This document shows, one piece after another, positions 59,113-64,000 of a stretch of DNA of 64,000 nucleotides. The position numbers and the translations under genes were made by a program. The stretch is from Yponomeuta sedellus (Eukaryota > Arthropoda > Insecta > Lepidoptera > Yponomeutidae). Positions within the stretch are counted from its first letter, which is position 1. Every line of letters begins with the position of its first letter. The notes under the pieces were generated by a model. The model had not been told where the DNA came from and ran no database searches. It was given only the letters and a program-made list of their open reading frames with translations. Location: NCBI GenBank assembly GCA_934045075.1, contig OW203732.1:5373501-5437500 (forward strand), given 5' to 3'.

Positions 59113-59490
59113 CTTAAAGGTAGCGTTGCCATCCCGTTGAAATATTGCTATATATTTCAACAGGATGTTGAAATATATAGCGGTGAAATATTGCGGTGGA
59201 ATATTGCTTCCCAATGCCGGAAGATAACAAAAAGAAGGATTTTGAGGAAGGAAAAACTCTTTTAAACGCCGGATTTTTGAGTCCTTAACCCGGACGCTAA
59301 AAGTAAAGTCTCGGTCTTGCTCGCTTGTTTCTGACTGGTGACTGAAGTCAACAATATCCTGACGGGCCGGACTAAAGGCGCGCGGGCGCAATATTGTGAA
59401 AAGTATTTGAACTTTTCAGCGGCCAAATTTGACTACGTCCGGCCTAACACTGTCCAGCTTTATCCGGACGGATGGCAACGCTAGTTTAAG
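59113..59490. mobile_element. MITE forming the start of the TBC1D16 3' UTR
   Basis: Ends CTTAAAGGTAGCGTTGCC and, mirrored, CTTAAACTAGCGTTGCC give inverted repeats of about 20 bp. It starts 3 nt after the TBC1D16 stop. A second hairpin (TTGAAATATTGCTATATATT) lies inside. Confidence 0.72.
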
Positions 59491-61833
59491 GTGTACATAC
59501 ATTGTAAAGTGCTATCGACGAGCGGGTGCTATGATTTCAATATAAAATAATCCTTAAACCTACAACGTTAGAGACTATCCGGTCAAACTCATCAACAGCT
59601 GACAGGACCGTCCTTTTTTGGCTCTCGTACTCGTGTATTCTCTCACAGTAAGTATGTAAGGTTTATTTTTGTTTGTATCGTTGCACTGGCACGTCCTCGG
59701 CTCGTTGTAACGTAGCCCTGAAGAGTTGCTCCAAAGGCATCGTGGAGCTGATCTGGGCTTAGAATCTATAAAACGCATAGTTGGTCAATGGAGTGATATT
59801 AGCACGTCAATGGTTGTTATTCGACACTATCGTCTAGCCATTAAAATGGTAAAGAGATTGCATATTGGCCACTATTGCGAGTTAAGTTGCACGGGTTTAA
59901 ATTTGAATGCGCTTGGTTAGCAGAGTAACCGCTATTGCCGTACTGATATCACTCTCTATTGGACATTGAATATTGGAAAAATTTGGGAAAATCCCCTATG
60001 CCTGTGCTTCGAGAACGGAATAACGAAGTCCTTATACTGCACTGGCCTAATGTCGACAGAGACATGGCGCGTGCGCACGGTACCTACGATTACGCTATAA
60101 GTATTTACCTATTAGTAAGGTTAGTATTGGGAATATCAGTATGAGCGAATTGTATGTCAATTTTCATGGTAAAAGGTGCGGGTTTTTTGTGTTGGTAAAG
60201 AAACGATCGTCTGTTAAGTACGGCCGACAGCTGATCAACCTATTAATTTTGGTTGCTAAGTCGCTCTTAACGCAACTGAGTAGAGAGTGCACGCGTGTAA
60301 AGGTTGATCGACTGCCGACGATGCCGCTCTACCTTAGGCAAGGTAGCAAGAGTATACTAGGATAATAATACAGAACAATAGATAAGTATACCTAAAAGCC
60401 ATTGAAGCCGATGTTACTGTTAAAGCAAACATAAAAAGTTATATTATTTTGGCAGCTTAACAAATATTTAATTTTAATCGGTCACTGCAAACACCCAACA
60501 GGTATTTATATTGTGAAACCAACCATGTCCACAAAAAGTCGCATTTTTTTAAAACTTAGGGAATCAAACCTAAGATGATTTAGTACAAATCGGTGTCAGT
60601 ATTAAAATAAATATACTAAAGTTACAATTTAATCGAGTGTCTATATAATATACAAAACGCTGAGTCTCAAAAAATTTGATGTTATATGCGAACATATCAA
60701 AAGGTATCCAAAATCGAGGATGAAGTATGGATGAATTACAAGATATGTTTCGGTTTCCTAAAAGAAGTTAAAAGTAAACTGAGTACCTGTCGTTAAACTT
60801 AACTTTTATAAACTTAAATTTTTTGTCATATCAATGTTGACTCAATTTATTTAAATAGAAAATTTAATACGGTAGATGTATCTGTTGATACTATACCAAA
60901 AAATTATGCATTTATTAGATAAATCTACTTATTTTATACGATTTGGCACATTTAATTACATAATCTAGTATATTTGGCTCGCCCACAAAAACCATTTTTA
61001 TTTAAGTTTGTGAACTATAAGTCAACTATCGCTATGAAAACCGGCTTGCTTCTAATTACATCGAAGTGTAAAAGTATATTTAAATAGCATTTGATTTGCT
61101 CTATTGACGCATAATAAATATTGTATACTTAATAACAGGCCCCTAGGGGTAGACGCTTACCGAATTACAGTACGTAACTGTGAGCTACTTACTAATATAT
61201 TATTTTCGCATATTGTGAATTGTTACACATAATTATTCTGTGATATATGATCTGCTTGTAATATAATGTATAAATGTTACTGAATAAAACATAGAAACAA
61301 ACTATTAATGTAGGTGTGTGTAATATTCTCTTTGATATGTTATGTACTAAATTAAATATGAGATAATATAATACCATTCGATCAACTACACTAAGGCAAC
61401 GTGATAAGGATTTACTATGAACAGAGCAAAATGTTTCTTTGTTTATTATGTGCAATATTCGTAGTGAATTTGATCGAAGGCCATACCCACTCGAATACAT
61501 GTTTATGAGCATTGGCTATGAGTTTTATTTCTTCACATGCGACTGGAAATATCAAATAAACTGGAATAACTAAACGATATAAGCGCGGCCGGCGAGTTAA
61601 TGACATTGACATTAAGGAATGACAAGCACATTTTTGTGTGTTTATTATCGGTTACTATTTAACATATTATATGAATAGTTTGTATCTTGCTTGTGCACTT
61701 GATAACGACTCGAGTCCAGAGTCGAGATAAGACGCGATAGTGACTGATAGGTATGTATCAGTGCCTACTTCTCATTCTAGCTGCAGGAGTGAGTTAAATA
61801 TTAACACATAACGTAACAATAGTCCCAAAAACT
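59491..61833. other. Intergenic DNA between TBC1D16 and the dehydrogenase gene
   Basis: AT-rich; no gene or known repeat family recognised. The right end must hold the dehydrogenase promoter, but no core motif can be assigned. Confidence 0.5.
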
Positions 61834-62871
61834 ATGGCTTCCACTCTGCCAAAGACTATGAGAGCAGTAGGCCTTTACAAGTATTTGCCTATCACTGACG
61901 TGAACAGTCTTTTGGATCTCGAGGTGAGTCTACCGAAACTGAACCAAACTGATGTATTGGTGGAAGTGAAGGCAACAGCCGTGAACCCAATCGACGCAAA
62001 GCAGCGCGCCCCAAAACCTAATGTTGAAACCAGTCCAAGGATCCTTGGTTGGGATGGAGCTGGAATAGTGGTAGCTAAAGGTGAGGGCACAAAATCCAAT
62101 TTAAAAATCGGCGACGAAGTATTCTTTGGTGGCGATATAAGAAAAAATGGAACCAACGCCCAATACATGGCAGTTGACGAAATACTCGTAGCACCAAAAC
62201 CAAAGAAGTTTTCTTTCGAAGAGGCTGCTGCTATGCCACTAACTACATTGACAGCTTTCGAATCGATTTACGACCGACTTTTGTTGAGCGAAAAAGATAA
62301 GGGGAAGTCTTTACTGATTGTGAACAGTGCTGGAGGAGTTGGGTCCATAGCATCACAGCTTGCTAAGCACCTGGGTCTGACAGTCATTGGGACAGCTTCT
62401 CGTGAGGAGACTGTTAAATGGTCTAAGCAATACGGCGCTGATTTAGTTCTAAATCACGCTCAAGATCTTTTGCCCCAACTGGAAGCCAATGGCTATGGAA
62501 GTGGTGTTGATTACATTCTTATGAACTTCGACCCTTTCCCGTATTGGGACACAATTACCAAGGCTATAAGACCACTGGGGAAGATCTGCATAATAGTTGA
62601 TAGTAGTGGCCTTGTAGACATCAGGCCACTCAAGGTCAAAAGTGTTACTGTCGTGTCTGAAATGATGTATACAAGGATCAAATATGATACTGAAGACAAG
62701 TATAGACTGAATGAATTCCTGCGGGAGGCTTCAAAGTGGTTTGACGCTGGTATACTGAAATGTACTTTGACTAAAACTCTGTCACCAATAAATGCAGTCA
62801 ATTTGAGGGAGGCCCATAGAATAATGGAAGAGAAACATATGATTGGGAAACTGGTTCTTACTGGATTTTAA
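61834..62871 (+). CDS. Zinc-type alcohol dehydrogenase-like protein (MDR family), intronless, bacterial type
   Basis: A single 345-codon frame without introns. N-terminal GroES-like fold (about 38-120, with ATAVNPIDAK and PRILGWDGAGIV). Rossmann fold with the NAD(P)H-binding VNSAGGVGSIA at 163-173. C-terminal LSPINAVNLREAHRIMEE. The whole outline (MRAVGLYKYLPI start, GDEVFFGGD, PLTTLTAFE, GKLVL end) follows the bacterial zinc-type alcohol dehydrogenase-like/YogA group rather than animal quinone oxidoreductases. Structural zinc cysteines are absent, so an NADPH-dependent, zinc-free oxidoreductase is likely; the substrate is unknown. Start ATG (AAACTATGG) is the first in frame. Poly(A) signal AATAAA about 20 nt after the stop. 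The intronless state and bacterial likeness suggest horizontal acquisition. Confidence 0.9.
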   Translation: MASTLPKTMRAVGLYKYLPITDVNSLLDLEVSLPKLNQTDVLVEVKATAVNPIDAKQRAPKPNVETSPRILGWDGAGIVVAKGEGTKSNLKIGDEVFFGGDIRKNGTNAQYMAVDEILVAPKPKKFSFEEAAAMPLTTLTAFESIYDRLLLSEKDKGKSLLIVNSAGGVGSIASQLAKHLGLTVIGTASREETVKWSKQYGADLVLNHAQDLLPQLEANGYGSGVDYILMNFDPFPYWDTITKAIRPLGKICIIVDSSGLVDIRPLKVKSVTVVSEMMYTRIKYDTEDKYRLNEFLREASKWFDAGILKCTLTKTLSPINAVNLREAHRIMEEKHMIGKLVLTGF

Positions 62872-62888
62872 AATATCAAAAAATTACA

Positions 62889-62894
62889 ATAAAT
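62889..62894 (+). terminator. Polyadenylation signal of the dehydrogenase gene
   Basis: AATAAA in ACAATAAATTG, the only canonical signal between this stop and the convergent NUDCD3 stop. Confidence 0.6.
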
Positions 62895-62942
62895 TGTGAA
62901 ATCACAATATCAAAGTTCAGATCAGATTTCATACTTTACTTT

Positions 62943-63480
62943 TTATTTTTGGAGCACACTAGGGTCAAACTCAGTGCCTTTGAATGGTGATCCCTCAGCA
63001 TTCCAGGCTTTCTTCAATATTTCTATGTTTCGGATTTCCTCTGTCGTTGGAAGGCCCTTCATTTTTCTTTCTTGATTCCATTGGAGTTCTCTTATCTGAA
63101 ACAGGCAAATAATACTTGGTCAAATATTGTTTTCTACAAACAGAAACTAGATAATTTCGGTAACTTTAATTATTCTCTTTTATATATAACAATAATTAAA
63201 TAAATAAATATTATTACGCTGTTCATAAATGTTGGAAAAGGAGAAGAAATGTAATTTAAGGAAATGAATATGAAAAAGGTAATCAAGTTATCCCATAATA
63301 ATGATTATTATACAAATTAAAAGTATGTATGCAATTCCAAGCTAGTTTTATTCTATTAACTTACCTTATCTACATGATCCTGTGGAAGGTCATCTATGGG
63401 TCTCGAACAGTCAATTTTGTCAAGGTCAATCGCATCCTCTGATGATAAAAGTTTGTTCCACCAACGCTCCACTGCCTTTT
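62943..63480 (-). CDS. NUDCD3: NUDCD3 (NudC domain-containing protein 3), last two exons
   Basis: Exons 63480-63365 and 63095-62943 (stop 62945-62943) encode about 90 C-terminal residues: RWWNKLLSSEDAIDLDKI then KKAWNAEGSPFKGTEFDPS. Both match the NUDCD3 tail, which follows the p23-like CS domain. NUDCD3 is an Hsp90-linked co-chaperone that stabilises dynein intermediate chain. The N-terminus and CS domain lie beyond the right edge. The stop codon TAA is part of an AATAAA hexamer. Tail to tail with the dehydrogenase gene. Confidence 0.85.
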
Positions 63481-64000
63481 CTGTAACATAATATTGTTTT
63501 AGTGAACTTCTATTTTAGTGATTTTATCACATTTTTATTTATTTCCTACACAATCCTATAAATTTATTTCCTATACAAATAAATGCATCTTATCTTATTC
63601 AAAAGCGATAATTGCTAAAAGTGATTTCTCAACAAAATCTCAATAATAACTTCGTAAAGGATGATGGGCACAAATGTATGGAACCTGGTCCTGGCACCAA
63701 TCGGAATGAGTAATACGTCGTTGGAAAGGTATTTTTTTGTAGAATAAGAATAATCGAAGCGCTAGTCCCGATTTTCTGTCCAATTTGAGTAATCATACGT
63801 TAAAAGTTTTTTTTTATTTAATTTTTTTTCTGTTGTTTTAATTCTTTTTGATATTTTTTCGACATTGTATATCGATTTTAATTACAAATGATCAGCATTG
63901 ATTATTATATTATCATTGTTTGTTTATTATCGAAGTAAATAAAACAAGTTCAGAGTAAGTTTTATCGTTTAATGTGTTTCATCCATGATAATGTTATTTA
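63481..64000. other. NUDCD3 intron
   Basis: Begins (gene strand) beyond acceptor TGTTACAG. No further exon found before the window ends. Confidence 0.55.

Noticed and set aside
58882..59391. 169-codon minus-strand open frame
   Set aside because: Antisense of TBC1D16 exon 7 running into a MITE.

Overview
The window looks like a stretch of a moth or butterfly (Lepidoptera) nuclear genome. The evidence is AT-rich non-coding DNA, intron-split genes with GT-AG junctions, many lepidopteran-style short repeats, and an intronless dehydrogenase of bacterial type. No operons, rRNA genes, CRISPR arrays or convincing stand-alone tRNA genes are present. All exon models are my own, built by hand-translation and splice-phase matching.

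Layout, left to right. (1) 1-14 kb: repeat-rich DNA holding a five-exon piggyBac-family transposase (+, 4778-7719) whose spliced frame is open over 735 codons, with a 5S-rRNA-derived SINE in its first intron. (2) 14.2-48.8 kb (-): most of UBE2O, the E2/E3 hybrid ubiquitin enzyme. Twenty coding exons (about 969 codons) join with consistent phases. The C-terminal UBC catalytic domain was not found and should lie beyond the left edge. (3) 51.7-59.1 kb (+): a complete seven-exon TBC1D16 Rab-GAP gene (727 aa), divergent from UBE2O. (4) 61.8-62.9 kb (+): an intronless 345-aa MDR-family dehydrogenase of bacterial type, a candidate horizontally acquired gene. (5) 62.9-63.5 kb (-): the last two exons of NUDCD3, convergent with the dehydrogenase; the stop codons are 71 bp apart.

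The most unusual structure is in UBE2O. At five exon boundaries (donors of exons 9, 15 and 18; acceptors of exons 12 and 17) the flanking intron holds an array of degenerate copies. Each copy contains a short piece of the exon edge plus its splice site, so the introns carry series of ghost splice sites. Mobile elements have later inserted into these arrays: a 307-bp MITE, a perfect-TIR MITE, a LINE 3' fragment and a foldback element.

Repeat families with several copies include 5S-derived SINEs, a tRNA-like repeat that occurs as monomers, dimers and head-to-head palindromes, a tRNA-Gly-like SINE, a MITE with GTAC flanks found next to two UBE2O splice sites, a Helitron-like element, truncated LINEs, and a (TCTA)n microsatellite starting about 16 bp from a UBE2O splice donor.
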